From Eggerthella sp. YY7918 (lineage in GTDB: Bacteria > Actinomycetota > Coriobacteriia > Coriobacteriales > Eggerthellaceae): a DNA stretch of 64,000 nt. Under the pieces are notes generated by a model. The model was not told where the DNA came from, searched no databases, and saw only the letters and a program-made list of their open reading frames with translations. The stretch is from contig NC_015738.1 in NCBI RefSeq assembly GCF_000270285.1, positions 806,001 to 870,000 on the forward strand. Direction: 5' to 3'. Positions within the stretch are counted from its first letter, which is position 1. Every line of letters begins with the position of its first letter. Position numbers and translations under genes: made by a program. Below, piece by piece: positions 1 through 9,188 of the stretch.

Positions 1-1893
1 TTCGGTGTACTGTTCAATGCCTGGCACGATGCAGCTGATGCCACGCACCAGCAGCGTTACCGGCACGCCCGCTTGCGATGCCTCGGCAAGCTTGTCGATA
101 ACGTCTTTGTCGGTGACGGAATTCGTCTTGAAGAACAGTCCACATGGTTCACCGGCCCGTGCTCGTTCGATCTGCGCGTCTATGCCTGCAAGAATCATAG
201 GCTTGATCTGCAGCGGCGCCACCCACATGATGTCGTAGTTGTCAGACGTGTTTTCAAGCCCCATATTGCGGAAGAATTCAACCGCATCGCGTCCGAACGT
301 TTCGTCGGTGGTGATAAACGACAGATCGGTGTAGAGCTTCGCCGTCTTTTCGTTGTAGTTGCCGGTGCCCAGCTGCGTGATGTGCTGCAAGCCGTGGTCG
401 GTCTGGCGCGTAATGCAGCAGATTTTCGAGTGCACTTTAAAATCGCGGAAGCCGTAAATCACCTTGCAGCCGGCCTGTTCAAAGCGCTGCGACCACTCGA
501 TATTGTTGCTTTCGTCGAAGCGCGCACGCAGCTCGAACAGTGCCGTGACTTCCTTGCCGTTTTCGGCCGCGGCAATAAGCGCCTCGGCCAAATGCGATTG
601 GCTGGCCAAACGGTACAGCGTGATCTTGATGGAAATGACTGTGGGGTCGTTCGCCGCCTCGCGCAGAAGCTGCACGAACGCGTCCATCGTCTCGTAGGGG
701 TAGGACAGCAGCACCTCTTTCTCGCAAACCTGATCGATGACCGGACGGTTGCGATCGAGGCAGGCGGGCCACTGCGGCGTAAACGGCGTATTCGTCAGCG
801 CGATGCGCTTCTTTTCCGGCAAGAATCCCGGAAGGCCCCACGTATAGCTCATGTCAAGCGGCACGGTGGTAACGTAGGATTGATATGCTTTGAGGTTGAG
901 TCGTTTCAGCAGGAGTTTTTCCACGGTTGAAGACAGGGGACGCTCGCTTTCCAGACGCACCGGCGCCAGTCGCGAGCGCTTCTTAAGGATGCGTTTCATG
1001 TGCTCGCGGTAGTCTTCGTCCTGCTCGTCGGTGCCTTCGGTGGCGTCAAGGTCGGCGTTGCGCGTGACGCAGATAACGTTGGTGTGCTTGACGGTGTACA
1101 TCGAGAACACCTCGGCGGCCACCATTTCGATAACGTGCTCAAGCAAAATGAACTGAAGGCCGTCGCCCGGCAATTCAATAACGCGCGCGCACTGGCGCGG
1201 CATAGGAATAAGCCCGAGCGTGACGCCCTGCGCCCCCATGTTTTTCGCTTTCTTCGCCTCTTTGATTGCAGCCTTGTATTCCTTGTCGGAAACGTCGCTC
1301 TTGTCGACCTTCACCTTTGATTTCTTGATGTCCTCTTCCTCGTTGAGGCGAACAACCACATACAACGCCCCATTTTCCAGGTGGGGGAAGGGGTGACGGG
1401 CATTGATGATCTGCGGCGAGAGGAATGGCATGACGTTTTGATGCACGTAGTCGGACAGGAAAGCGCGCTGCTGGTCATCCAGATCTTCGGGGCGCAAATG
1501 GCACACGCCCTGCTCGTGCAGCAGACGGCGAACCTCTTCAAACGTGCGCTCTTGTGTGGGGTACAGCTCGTGGCAGCGCGCGTAGATGGCATCGAGCTGC
1601 TCGGCGGGCGTCATGCCTGACTTCGAATCGATGATATGCTTCTTGACCAGCGCGAGGTCGGTCAAGCTGCCGACGCGCACCATAAAGAATTCCTGCAAGT
1701 TGCTCCAGAAGATGGAGATGAAGTTCAAACGCTCCAGTAAAGGCACCGTTTCGTCAGCGCCTTGGTCAAGCACACGCTCGTTAAAGGTCAGCCACGAAAG
1801 CTCGCGATTCTGTAGGTAGGGAGCGGTCTTTTCGCGCGTCTCTTCCTGCGCGTCCGATACCTCGTTCAAAGGTTTTTCCAATGTTGTATCCAT
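1..1893 (-). CDS. ppk: Polyphosphate kinase (PPK1), C-terminus beyond left edge
   Basis: PPK1 reversibly transfers the terminal phosphate of ATP to polyphosphate. The frame starts at an ATG at 1893 preceded by AGGGGA and stays open to the window edge, so about 630 residues of a family that usually has about 700 are visible; the missing end is an edge effect. The N-terminal domain carries NRELSWLTFNERV from residue 29. The phosphate-accepting histidine of the family fits H488 in KVHSK, followed by QLGTGNYNEKTA and, near the edge, RGISCIVPG. It lies 18 bp downstream of the ppx gene on the same strand, so the two probably form one transcript for making and degrading polyphosphate. Identification is firm. 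Confidence 0.95.
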   Translation of the reverse strand, partial: MDTTLEKPLNEVSDAQEETREKTAPYLQNRELSWLTFNERVLDQGADETVPLLERLNFISIFWSNLQEFFMVRVGSLTDLALVKKHIIDSKSGMTPAEQLDAIYARCHELYPTQERTFEEVRRLLHEQGVCHLRPEDLDDQQRAFLSDYVHQNVMPFLSPQIINARHPFPHLENGALYVVVRLNEEEDIKKSKVKVDKSDVSDKEYKAAIKEAKKAKNMGAQGVTLGLIPMPRQCARVIELPGDGLQFILLEHVIEMVAAEVFSMYTVKHTNVICVTRNADLDATEGTDEQDEDYREHMKRILKKRSRLAPVRLESERPLSSTVEKLLLKRLNLKAYQSYVTTVPLDMSYTWGLPGFLPEKKRIALTNTPFTPQWPACLDRNRPVIDQVCEKEVLLSYPYETMDAFVQLLREAANDPTVISIKITLYRLASQSHLAEALIAAAENGKEVTALFELRARFDESNNIEWSQRFEQAGCKVIYGFRDFKVHSKICCITRQTDHGLQHITQLGTGNYNEKTAKLYTDLSFITTDETFGRDAVEFFRNMGLENTSDNYDIMWVAPLQIKPMILAGIDAQIERARAGEPCGLFFKTNSVTDKDVIDKLAEASQAGVPVTLLVRGISCIVPGIEQYTE

Positions 1894-1911
1894 GCCGTCC
1901 CCTTTCGCCAT

Positions 1912-2835
1912 TTATCCCAGCATACGTTCGATAAGAAAACCCTCGCGTACGCCATATTTGCAAATTTCGAGCCGTTCGGCGCCAAGTTCTTCGAAAAGCG
2001 TATCGAGAATGACGCAGCCGGGTGTAAGCGTATGGATTCGTTCTGCCGAGGCTTTAAGCGCGGTATGGGCAAATGAGTCCGGATCGCTTTTGCACCATTC
2101 CAGTATCGCACGAATCTGGCCTGCCGTCATGGATTTCGGACGAACGAGGTCGCCGCTGGCCTGCGCCTGCATCTTGGCGGCTGCACGCACGCTGCCACCG
2201 ATGCCATACAAAGTGCGTGCACAATAGGTTTCGCGCCGTGGCAAAGCTGCCAGTCGGGCACGCAGCGCGGTAGCAATGCTACTCATTTCGGCCGCATGGG
2301 GCAGCACGGCTCGTACGTACTGCGTAAACGAAGAAAGGGAACCCATCCCTATGCTGGTGTTGTCGAAGTCACGCCCGCCCTCAATGCGCGTGAGTTCGGT
2401 CGATCCGCCGCCGATATCCACCAGGGTGCCGCGTTCTACCGCACGGTCGCAGGTGGCTCCGACAAAACCTAGATGAGCTTCGTCGTGTTCGGACAAAAGG
2501 GTGATGGGAAGGTCGGTTTGCTCCTCAAGCGCGCGTACCACCTCGGTACAATTTACGGCGTTGCGCACGACGGCGGTGGCGAACACCTCAAGGCGTACGC
2601 AGTTAAAGTAGCGCGCCCGTTTCGCATGGCCACGCAGCACACTTGCTGCCTTGTTGATGCCGGCCTGCGTGAACACGCCGTCGTCCACATAGGCCGAAAG
2701 TCCCGCCATCACCTTGTCGTTGATTAGGCTTTTGAAATCCCTATTGGTGTAGGTGGTGCGACGATCATCTTTCACCTCGTAGATAACAAGGCGAATCGAA
2801 TTGGATCCTAAGTCTATCAGTCCGTAGTTAGGCAT
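1912..2835 (-). CDS. ppx: Exopolyphosphatase, Ppx/GppA family
   Basis: Ppx/GppA enzymes of the ASKHA fold release phosphate from polyphosphate or hydrolyse pppGpp. The 307-residue protein opens with MPNYGLIDLGSNSIRLVIYE, the phosphate-1 motif of the fold, and has a second nucleotide motif VDIGGGSTELTRIEGG near residue 135. I chose the ATG at 2835 because GAGGGAAG stands just upstream; the frame extends further 5' but without a ribosome site. It has the length of the short Ppx forms and lacks the C-terminal HD-like extension of E. coli Ppx. It is followed by ppk and faces the divergent PPK2 gene across about 250 bp. Whether polyphosphate or pppGpp is preferred cannot be read from the sequence. 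Confidence 0.9.
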   Translation of the reverse strand: MPNYGLIDLGSNSIRLVIYEVKDDRRTTYTNRDFKSLINDKVMAGLSAYVDDGVFTQAGINKAASVLRGHAKRARYFNCVRLEVFATAVVRNAVNCTEVVRALEEQTDLPITLLSEHDEAHLGFVGATCDRAVERGTLVDIGGGSTELTRIEGGRDFDNTSIGMGSLSSFTQYVRAVLPHAAEMSSIATALRARLAALPRRETYCARTLYGIGGSVRAAAKMQAQASGDLVRPKSMTAGQIRAILEWCKSDPDSFAHTALKASAERIHTLTPGCVILDTLFEELGAERLEICKYGVREGFLIERMLG

Positions 2836-3053
2836 GGATACTTCCCTCGAGTTCAGATGGTGTCGGCGCACAATGCAGTTCGTCGACTCTTCCATTCTAA
2901 GCAATTGTGGACGATTGAGGGGTTCGTGCCAAAAACTGATAACGAGAATTTACAGAAAGCGCTTGTCATCCCATGGCTTGTTGTTGATTGAGGGGCCTGG
3001 TGGTAAACAAAGCGTTTGAACCTCTGGCAAAACTCCCCGCTCATAACGTCGTG

Positions 3054-3062
3054 TGCTATGAT
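3054..3062 (+). promoter_or_regulatory. Candidate extended -10 promoter for the PPK2 gene
   Basis: TGC followed by TATGAT gives an extended -10 element 25 bp before the chosen start at 3088. No convincing -35 box stands at the right distance, which is common for extended -10 promoters. The rest of the 2836-3087 divergent region shows no other clear element. Confidence 0.35.
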
Positions 3063-3087
3063 GACCCTTCCGGGGAAAGGACCTCAT

Positions 3088-4827
3088 ATGCTGGAAACCG
3101 TGGACTTTTCGCAAGAACCGCTTTCAAAAGAAGCGTACAAGCCGCGCCGTGACGCGCTTATGGAACAACTCGTGGTTCTGCAGCAGCAGGCACGCGAGCG
3201 GGGTGTCGGTCTGGTCGTGCTTTTTGAGGGCTGGGATGGCGCCGGCAAAGGCAGCCGTATATCTGACCTTATGTATCATCTTGATGCGCGAGCCACCAGC
3301 GTATATGTTACCGAGAACCTCGACGTGAAAGCTGCACGCACCTTTCCCGGCGCACCGTATGGGGTGACGGGGTTCCAGCCGGTTATGCAAGAGTTCTGGA
3401 AGGCGCTCGGCATGCGCGGCACCATTACGTTTTATGATCGCGGTTGGTATACGGCCGCCACCCAGCACATGCTTTATACCGAATATGGTCGCCTCTCCAT
3501 CAAAAACGACAAGAAAGCACGTGCGAAGGGGCACATGGCCGATGCTATTGCCAAAGCGCGCGACGAGCGTCATATCGACGTGCTGCGCCGGTATCTTACC
3601 TCTGCGGCGGATTTCGAGAAGCAGCTGACCGACGATGGCTATCTTGTGGTCAAGTTTTTTGTGCACGTAACCAAGGAAGCGCAGAAAAAGCGTCTCAACC
3701 GCCTTTACGACGACCCTGCTACGCGTTGGCGCGTGAGCGAGCGCAAGCTTGCAAGCGTCGGCAACTACGAGGAGGCGTATCGCCTCTACGACAATCTGCT
3801 GGAAGGCAGCGATTTCTCCTACGCTCCGTGGCACCTCATAAATGGCGAGGACAAACGTGGCGCGAACCTTTGCATTGCCGAGACGCTTGTGGGCGTGCTT
3901 ACCGAAGCGCTTGCGGCCCAGCCTAACGAAGATGCCGCCGCAGCAGCGGCAAAGGCGCAAGCGAATTCGGCCGGTGCGCTCAAAGAAATTCCTTCCGCAG
4001 ATCGCACGCCTGCCGACGAGGCGCGCATTCTTGAAGAGGCCGAGCGCGAGGCGGCTGAGGCTCGTTCGCACGCTCCGCGCGCGTCGCGTTTTCGTGTGGT
4101 GGATAATCCGCCCAAAGTTGACGAAATCGATCATTCCCTTGTACTCGATCTTGAGGACTACAAACGCGAACTCAAAGAGCAGCAGCATCTTCTTAACAAG
4201 CTTGAGATGGAAATGTATCAGAAGCGCATTCCGCTCATGCTTATGTACGAAGGCTGGGATGCGGCGGGCAAGGGCGGCAATATCAAGCGCGTTGCTCAGG
4301 CGCTCGATGCGCGTGCCTATACCATTTTTCCCAGTCCGGCCCCTACAAAGCCCGAGCTGTTACACCCGCATTTGTGGCGTTACTGGACGCGGCTTCCTAA
4401 GGCGGGGCATGTAGGCATTTATGACCGCAGCTGGTACGGCCGTGTGCTGGTGGAACGGGTGGAAGGATTCGCGTCGACGGCCGAGTGGGCGCGCGCCTAC
4501 GATGAAATTAACGAATTTGAGCAGGAGTTGGTGCGCTGGGGAGCCATCTTGCTGAAGTTCTGGGTCGATGTAAGCCCCGAAGAGCAGTTGCGGCGCTTTA
4601 CCGATCGTCAGAACGATCCGGCCAAGCAATGGAAGATTACCGATGAGGACTGGCGCAATCGCGATAAGTATCCTCAATATAAGGCGGCCGTGGAGGATAT
4701 GTTCCGCCTCACGTCGACGCCGTTCGCGCCTTGGATTGTGCTTGAAAGCGATGACAAGCATTATGCGCGAGTCAAAGCGCTCAAAATTATCAACGAAGCA
4801 CTGGAAGCGCGCTTGCGCGAAAAGTGA
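3088..4827 (+). CDS. pap: Two-domain polyphosphate kinase 2 (polyphosphate:AMP phosphotransferase type)
   Basis: The 579-residue protein contains two PPK2 domains in tandem. The first has a Walker A motif GWDGAGKG at about residue 48 and FYDRGWYTAA; the second has GWDAAGKG at about residue 389 and YDRSWYGRVLVERV. An alanine- and glutamate-rich linker of about 80 residues (roughly 270-350) separates them. Two-domain PPK2 enzymes typically phosphorylate AMP to ADP with polyphosphate, which is the reason for the symbol; ADP to ATP activity cannot be excluded. The start at 3088 follows GGAAAGGAC. It is divergent from ppx-ppk, so the locus can make, hydrolyse and use polyphosphate. Confidence 0.88.
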   Translation: MLETVDFSQEPLSKEAYKPRRDALMEQLVVLQQQARERGVGLVVLFEGWDGAGKGSRISDLMYHLDARATSVYVTENLDVKAARTFPGAPYGVTGFQPVMQEFWKALGMRGTITFYDRGWYTAATQHMLYTEYGRLSIKNDKKARAKGHMADAIAKARDERHIDVLRRYLTSAADFEKQLTDDGYLVVKFFVHVTKEAQKKRLNRLYDDPATRWRVSERKLASVGNYEEAYRLYDNLLEGSDFSYAPWHLINGEDKRGANLCIAETLVGVLTEALAAQPNEDAAAAAAKAQANSAGALKEIPSADRTPADEARILEEAEREAAEARSHAPRASRFRVVDNPPKVDEIDHSLVLDLEDYKRELKEQQHLLNKLEMEMYQKRIPLMLMYEGWDAAGKGGNIKRVAQALDARAYTIFPSPAPTKPELLHPHLWRYWTRLPKAGHVGIYDRSWYGRVLVERVEGFASTAEWARAYDEINEFEQELVRWGAILLKFWVDVSPEEQLRRFTDRQNDPAKQWKITDEDWRNRDKYPQYKAAVEDMFRLTSTPFAPWIVLESDDKHYARVKALKIINEALEARLREK

Positions 4828-4864
4828 GATCGCGTTACTATGAGCAGCAGCAATCAGAGACCGT

Positions 4865-4879
4865 GCGCTTTTTAAGCGC
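4865..4879 (+). other. Short hairpin after the PPK2 gene
   Basis: GCGCTT and AAGCGC pair around a TTT loop. The hairpin lies 38 bp after the PPK2 stop and just before the ribosome site of the small membrane peptide. It is too short to call a terminator and may only separate the two translation units. Confidence 0.3.
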
Positions 4880-4900
4880 TTGAACAAAAGGGGTAGGCAA

Positions 4901-5017
4901 ATGTCGATTTTTGGTTTTCAGGTGCCGATGGAGGCCATCTGGATCATTGTGGCCATCATCGTGCTGGTCATCATCGTGTTTATCGCGAAGGGCTTCATCG
5001 ACGAGATGAAGAAGTAG
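4901..5017 (+). CDS. 38-residue single-pass membrane peptide
   Basis: A tiny gene of unknown function. It starts with ATG after AAAAGGGG at a usual spacing and encodes a short N-terminus (MSIFGFQVPMEAI), one continuous hydrophobic helix rich in Ile and Val at about residues 12-30, and a charged tail ending DEMKK. A strong terminator follows 50 bp later, which supports a real transcription unit. It could be the end of the PPK2 operon, since only 73 bp separate them. The topology (short N-terminus, positively charged C-terminus) resembles many small stress or transporter-associated membrane peptides, but I recognise no family. Confidence 0.6.
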   Translation: MSIFGFQVPMEAIWIIVAIIVLVIIVFIAKGFIDEMKK

Positions 5018-5067
5018 CACAGCGCTCGGATCGATCGGCTGGGAGAATTGCGCTTTCGCGTAGATCA

Positions 5068-5094
5068 CGCCCCCATCACGGGGGCGTTTGCTTA
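5068..5094 (+). terminator. Rho-independent terminator
   Basis: CGCCCCC and GGGGGCG pair around ATCAC, followed by TTTGCTT. It ends the PPK2 and small-peptide unit before the sortase gene. Confidence 0.75.
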
Positions 5095-5156
5095 TTATGG
5101 TAAAAGTCTCTTGAAGAGATCGTGTTCCGTCAGAAGAACGTTCGAAAGGTTTATCC

Positions 5157-6344
5157 ATGGCCGATAGTCGACAGCAATCACATGCGCGGCGCGGCAGTCA
5201 TGTGCATAAACGCACACCATCGGAAACGGTGCCAACCCATGCCCGCCTGACCTCCGAGGCTGGTCGAAGTGCAGCGCACTCTGCTCCCGTAGGTACACGC
5301 CCCGGATCGCACTCTGCTCCCGCAGGTACCCGTTCCGCGTCTGCAGGCGCGCGTCCCGCTTCTGCTGGGGCTTACCGTGCAACCACGCCTTCGCCAAACG
5401 CCTATCGCCCTGCGGCAGCTTCACCGGGTGGTTTTCGCCCCGCGCAGCCCACGAAGGGTGGCTCAGGTGGACAGAGGCAATCCCCGGGTAAGCCCGGAAA
5501 GAAAAAGGGTGGTCCTTGGCGCGCGGTATTTTGGGTAGCGCTTGCGGTGCTACTCGCTTCGCTTATTGCTTTGGGCGTTATTGCCTACAATTACTGGCAA
5601 GGTCAGCAGCTTTATGATGAAATTGCCGATCAGGGCTTTGTTCCGCCGACCGACATTGAAGGTACGGCTTTAGCTGATATCACCGTAGATTGGGATGCTC
5701 TCAAGGCCATCAACCCGGACACCGTGGGATGGATATACATTCCCGATACGCAGGTGAATTATCCTATCGTGCACACGACGGACAATGAGAAATACCTCAC
5801 GCGCGACTTTAAGGGTACCGAGGGATGGCTTGCCCAATACGGCGCTATCTTCCTCGCCGCTGAAAACAAAGGTGACTTCAGCGACTCCAACAATATCCTT
5901 TACGGCCACAACATGCAGGATGGGTCTATGTTTGCCTGCGTTTCGGGCTTTACCGATGCGACCCAGTTCGCCGAACACCGTACGATATACCTTCTTACGC
6001 CGCAGGGTAATTACCGCTTGCAGACGTTCGCGCTCATACACACCACTGCCGACGATCTTATTGCGCAAACGACGTTTACCGACGAGGAGCAACGTCGGGC
6101 GTATCTGCAAGACAAGATAGATCGATCGGTCGCTTCGGTGGACGATGTGCCTGCGGTTTCCGAGATGTCGCAGTCACTCATGCTTTCCACCTGCGATAAT
6201 CTACCAACCGATGGTCGCTATGTGCTGTATGCATACGTTGCGGAAAGCACGGTGAAAGCCTCTTCCGATGCAAGCCAAGGGGGAGCGGCTTCGCCTGATG
6301 CGGTAGACGCTGTTGATGAAGCTTCAAAGGAACTTGCTTCGTGA
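5157..6344 (+). CDS. srtB: Class B-type sortase with long basic cytoplasmic tail
   Basis: Sortases are membrane transpeptidases that link surface proteins or pilins to the cell wall. The 395-residue protein has an unusually long polar N-terminal tail (about 1-120) rich in Ala, Ser, Pro, Gly and Arg with repeated SAP.GTR and SAGARP units, one membrane helix at about 122-145, and the catalytic domain at about 165-370. The triad is visible: H250 in YGHNM, C346 in LSTC, and R354 in GRYVL. The spacing and the GWIYIPDTQVNYP segment fit class B. The start follows GAAAGG. No LPXTG- or NPQTN-type substrate or pilin lies in the window, so its targets are elsewhere. The tail may be largely disordered. 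Confidence 0.85.
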   Translation: MADSRQQSHARRGSHVHKRTPSETVPTHARLTSEAGRSAAHSAPVGTRPGSHSAPAGTRSASAGARPASAGAYRATTPSPNAYRPAAASPGGFRPAQPTKGGSGGQRQSPGKPGKKKGGPWRAVFWVALAVLLASLIALGVIAYNYWQGQQLYDEIADQGFVPPTDIEGTALADITVDWDALKAINPDTVGWIYIPDTQVNYPIVHTTDNEKYLTRDFKGTEGWLAQYGAIFLAAENKGDFSDSNNILYGHNMQDGSMFACVSGFTDATQFAEHRTIYLLTPQGNYRLQTFALIHTTADDLIAQTTFTDEEQRRAYLQDKIDRSVASVDDVPAVSEMSQSLMLSTCDNLPTDGRYVLYAYVAESTVKASSDASQGGAASPDAVDAVDEASKELAS

Positions 6345-6432
6345 GTTGAGAGTATGCGGTTGATCGATAGAACAGTTTGAAAAGCTTGCAGGACGAAGGT
6401 CTGATTCGAATATCGGGGCGCAAGGAGTAAAT

Positions 6433-7578
6433 ATGACCGAGAGAATAACGGTGAGTGCGGCGCAAACGGAAGATGGTCCTCATATGCCCAGCTGGATGGA
6501 TGAGGATGCCGTAACGTACGCTCAGGCGGGTGTTGACACCGCCGAGGGTGCTCGCGCGGTCGAGGCCATCAAGAGTGTTGTGCACGACACGTATCGACCC
6601 GAGGTGGTGGGCGACATCGGCGGCTTCGGCGGGCTGTTCTCCATCGCGGCGGCCAAGGATATGACCGACCCGCTGCTGGTCAGCGGCACCGACGGCGTGG
6701 GTACGAAGCTGAAAGTCGCCCAGATGGCCGACAAGCACGACACCGTGGGTATCGATCTGGTGGCCATGTGTGCCAACGACATTCTGGCCACGGGTGCTGA
6801 GCCGCTGTTCTTCCTCGATTACGTCGCTATTGGCAAGCTGAAGGCCGAAGCCGTGGCCGAGATTGTGGCAGGCATCGGCGAGGGCTGCAAGCAGGCGGGC
6901 TGCGCGCTCATCGGCGGCGAGATGGCCGAGCATCCCGGCGTTATGGATCCGGATGACTACGACCTGTCCGGCTTCTGCGTGGGTGTGGTTGACCGTCCGA
7001 AGATGCTCGATCCCGAGAGCGTGCGCCCCGGTGATGTGCTCATCGGCCTCGCGTCGAGCGGCCTGCATTCCAACGGCTACTCGCTTGCGCGCAAGGTGTG
7101 CGTGGAGGGCATCACCCACTACGAGCTGCGCATTGAGCGCGAGGAGCTTGAGGGTCGCAGCCTGCAAGAGGCGCTGCTTGAGCCCACGCGCATCTACGTG
7201 AAGCCCGTGCGCGCCGTGCTGGATGCGTGTCCTGGAGCCGTGCGCGCGCTCGCGCACATCACGGGTGGCGGCATCTCCGAGAACCTCGATCGCGCCCTTC
7301 CCAAGACCTGCGATGCCGAGGTGGATCTGGGCACGTGGCCCGTGCCTACTATCGCGACATTTGTATGTAATGCGGCCCATCTGGACGAAGCCGAAGCGCT
7401 CAAGACCTTCAACATGGGTCTTGGCATGGTGCTTATCGTGGATCCCGCACAGGCAGAGGCTGTCGAAGCCGCTCTCGCCGAAGCCGGCGAGAAAACGTAT
7501 CGCGTCGGTCGCATCATTGAAGGGGAAGGCCAAGTCCGCTACGCGAACGAAGGCGCTCTGTACAACTACGAGGGGTAG
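6433..7578 (+). CDS. purM: Phosphoribosylformylglycinamidine cyclo-ligase (AIR synthetase)
   Basis: PurM closes the imidazole ring, turning FGAM into AIR with ATP, in the fifth step of purine synthesis. The 381-residue protein shows the family's SGTDGVGTKLKVAQ near residue 94, the GVGIDL-like VGIDLVAMCANDIL segment, LIGGEMAEHPGVM, and ASSGLHSNGYSLAR. An N-terminal extension of about 25 residues precedes the conserved TYAQAGVD start. AAGGAG stands just before the ATG. It is followed after 13 bp by purN, so the two are cotranscribed. Confidence is high. Confidence 0.96.
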   Translation: MTERITVSAAQTEDGPHMPSWMDEDAVTYAQAGVDTAEGARAVEAIKSVVHDTYRPEVVGDIGGFGGLFSIAAAKDMTDPLLVSGTDGVGTKLKVAQMADKHDTVGIDLVAMCANDILATGAEPLFFLDYVAIGKLKAEAVAEIVAGIGEGCKQAGCALIGGEMAEHPGVMDPDDYDLSGFCVGVVDRPKMLDPESVRPGDVLIGLASSGLHSNGYSLARKVCVEGITHYELRIEREELEGRSLQEALLEPTRIYVKPVRAVLDACPGAVRALAHITGGGISENLDRALPKTCDAEVDLGTWPVPTIATFVCNAAHLDEAEALKTFNMGLGMVLIVDPAQAEAVEAALAEAGEKTYRVGRIIEGEGQVRYANEGALYNYEG

Positions 7579-7591
7579 CGGAAGGATTGCT

Positions 7592-8206
7592 ATGGCTGAA
7601 CCGCTGAAGATCGGGGTGCTGCTGAGCGGTGGCGGGACGAATCTGCAGGCCGTCATTGATGCGATTGCGAACGATGGGTTGCCCGTAGATATCGTGCATG
7701 TGGTGTCGTCGCGACCGGACGCGTACGGTATCGAGCGGGCGCGGACGGCAGGCATTCCGACGACGGTGCTCAATCGCGACGTGTATGCCGATCCGGAGGC
7801 TGCCGATGCGCGCATCGTGGAAGCGCTCCGTTCGGCGGGGGCCGAATACGTGGTTATGGCGGGCTACATGCGTAAGGTAACGCCGGTCATGTTGAAGGCA
7901 TTTCCCGATCGCGTGCTCAATCTACATCCGGCGCTGCTGCCGTCGTTCAAGGGCGCGCACGCTATCGCCGACGCGTTCGATGCGGGCGTGAAGGTGACGG
8001 GCGTGACGGTCCACTTCGCGAATGAGGACTACGACAAAGGCCCCATCGTGGCGCAGCGCCCCGTAGAGGTGCGCGAAGGCTGGACGCTCGATGAGCTGGA
8101 AACCGCCATTCACGAGGTCGAGCACGAGCTCTATCCGCAGGTATTGCGTTTGTTGGCCGAGGGTCGCATCGTCGTAGGTGACGATCGGAAAGTGCACGTC
8201 GGCTAA
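7592..8206 (+). CDS. purN: Phosphoribosylglycinamide formyltransferase
   Basis: PurN transfers a formyl group from 10-formyl-tetrahydrofolate to GAR in the third step of purine synthesis. The protein has 204 residues, the usual family length. It shows the N-terminal GVLLSGGGTNLQAVID, the catalytic N and H in VLNLHPALLPSFKG, and a conserved Asp in NEDYDKGPI. The start at 7592 was chosen over longer frames because it follows GGAAGG directly after the purM stop. The next gene begins one base after its stop codon. Confidence 0.96.
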   Translation: MAEPLKIGVLLSGGGTNLQAVIDAIANDGLPVDIVHVVSSRPDAYGIERARTAGIPTTVLNRDVYADPEAADARIVEALRSAGAEYVVMAGYMRKVTPVMLKAFPDRVLNLHPALLPSFKGAHAIADAFDAGVKVTGVTVHFANEDYDKGPIVAQRPVEVREGWTLDELETAIHEVEHELYPQVLRLLAEGRIVVGDDRKVHVG

Positions 8207-8207
8207 C

Positions 8208-9155
8208 ATGGAGGCGTTTCTTGTCGCAGAATCGGCAATGGCGACCTTATTCATCCTGCTTGCTCTCGGGTTCATTGCCCGCAAAACGGGTATCGTCGAC
8301 GATAGCTTTGACACGACCCTTTCCAAAGTGGTTATGACCATTACCTGTCCGGCGATGATTCTTAATTCGGTGCTCTCAAGCACTGAATCGCCCTCGACCG
8401 ACACGATTCTGCTGATACTGGGCATCTCGTGCGTCACGTACGTCGTAATACTTGTGGCGGCATGGTTACTGCCTTTGGTGTATCGGGTCCCCAAACGATC
8501 GCGCGGTCCGCACCGGTTCACCATTGCATTCGGAAACACGGGCTTTATCGGGTTTGCCGTGCTCGGGGCTATTATGGGCGGTCAGTCGGTACTGTATGCG
8601 TCGATTTACAACATCCCCTACAACCTCATCATGTTCACTATCGGTACGGCAATGATGGCCACCTCGGGTGACGTGAAGATGTCGCGTACCGATCAGTTTA
8701 AAACCGTCGGCCGCAGTCTTGTGAGTCCGGTTATGCTCTCGTGCGTGGTTGCTCTGTTTCTGGCGCTGTTTCATGTCACCGACACCGAGGGTATCGCGGG
8801 CAAAACATGCCAGATGCTCGGCCAGATGACGCCGCCTGCGTCAATGCTGGTCATCGGGTCGACAATGGCGAAGTTCAACCTGAAGACCATGCTCGGAAAC
8901 GCGTCCGCCTACGTCACCACCTTTGTGCGGTTGCTGATCGTGCCGGCTCTCGTGTTTTTGGTGGGCGGGTTCTTTACCACCGATCCTTTTTTGCTTGCTG
9001 CGCTTGTGCTCGTTTCCGCTATGCCGGTGGCCAGTATGGGAACTATCATGTGTTTGACGTACGGCGGCGATTTGACCACCATGTCGCAGTGTACGTTTCT
9101 CTCCACCGCGTTATCGCTCATTACGATTCCGCTCGTGGCGGCATTCGTACTTTGA
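8208..9155 (+). CDS. AEC-family (auxin efflux carrier-like) permease
   Basis: A 315-residue integral membrane protein with about ten hydrophobic helices arranged as two halves, typical of the AEC family, which exports or imports organic acids and other small metabolites. Segments such as TCPAMILNSVLSS and AFGNTGFIGFAVLGAIMGG match the conserved proline and asparagine positions in the broken helices. The ATG at 8208 lies one base after the purN stop, so translation is probably coupled; an in-frame start 30 bp upstream inside purN is possible. Placement in a purine operon beside an XdhC-like protein suggests a purine-related or carboxylate substrate, but this is only context. Confidence 0.8.
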   Translation: MEAFLVAESAMATLFILLALGFIARKTGIVDDSFDTTLSKVVMTITCPAMILNSVLSSTESPSTDTILLILGISCVTYVVILVAAWLLPLVYRVPKRSRGPHRFTIAFGNTGFIGFAVLGAIMGGQSVLYASIYNIPYNLIMFTIGTAMMATSGDVKMSRTDQFKTVGRSLVSPVMLSCVVALFLALFHVTDTEGIAGKTCQMLGQMTPPASMLVIGSTMAKFNLKTMLGNASAYVTTFVRLLIVPALVFLVGGFFTTDPFLLAALVLVSAMPVASMGTIMCLTYGGDLTTMSQCTFLSTALSLITIPLVAAFVL

Positions 9156-9188
9156 CAGGAGTTATCTCACAGAAGGCAGGTAAGAAAC

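Noticed and set aside
6178-7815. 545-codon minus-strand frame opposite purM and purN
   Set aside because: Spans two real purine genes in reverse; composition is typical of a shadow frame.
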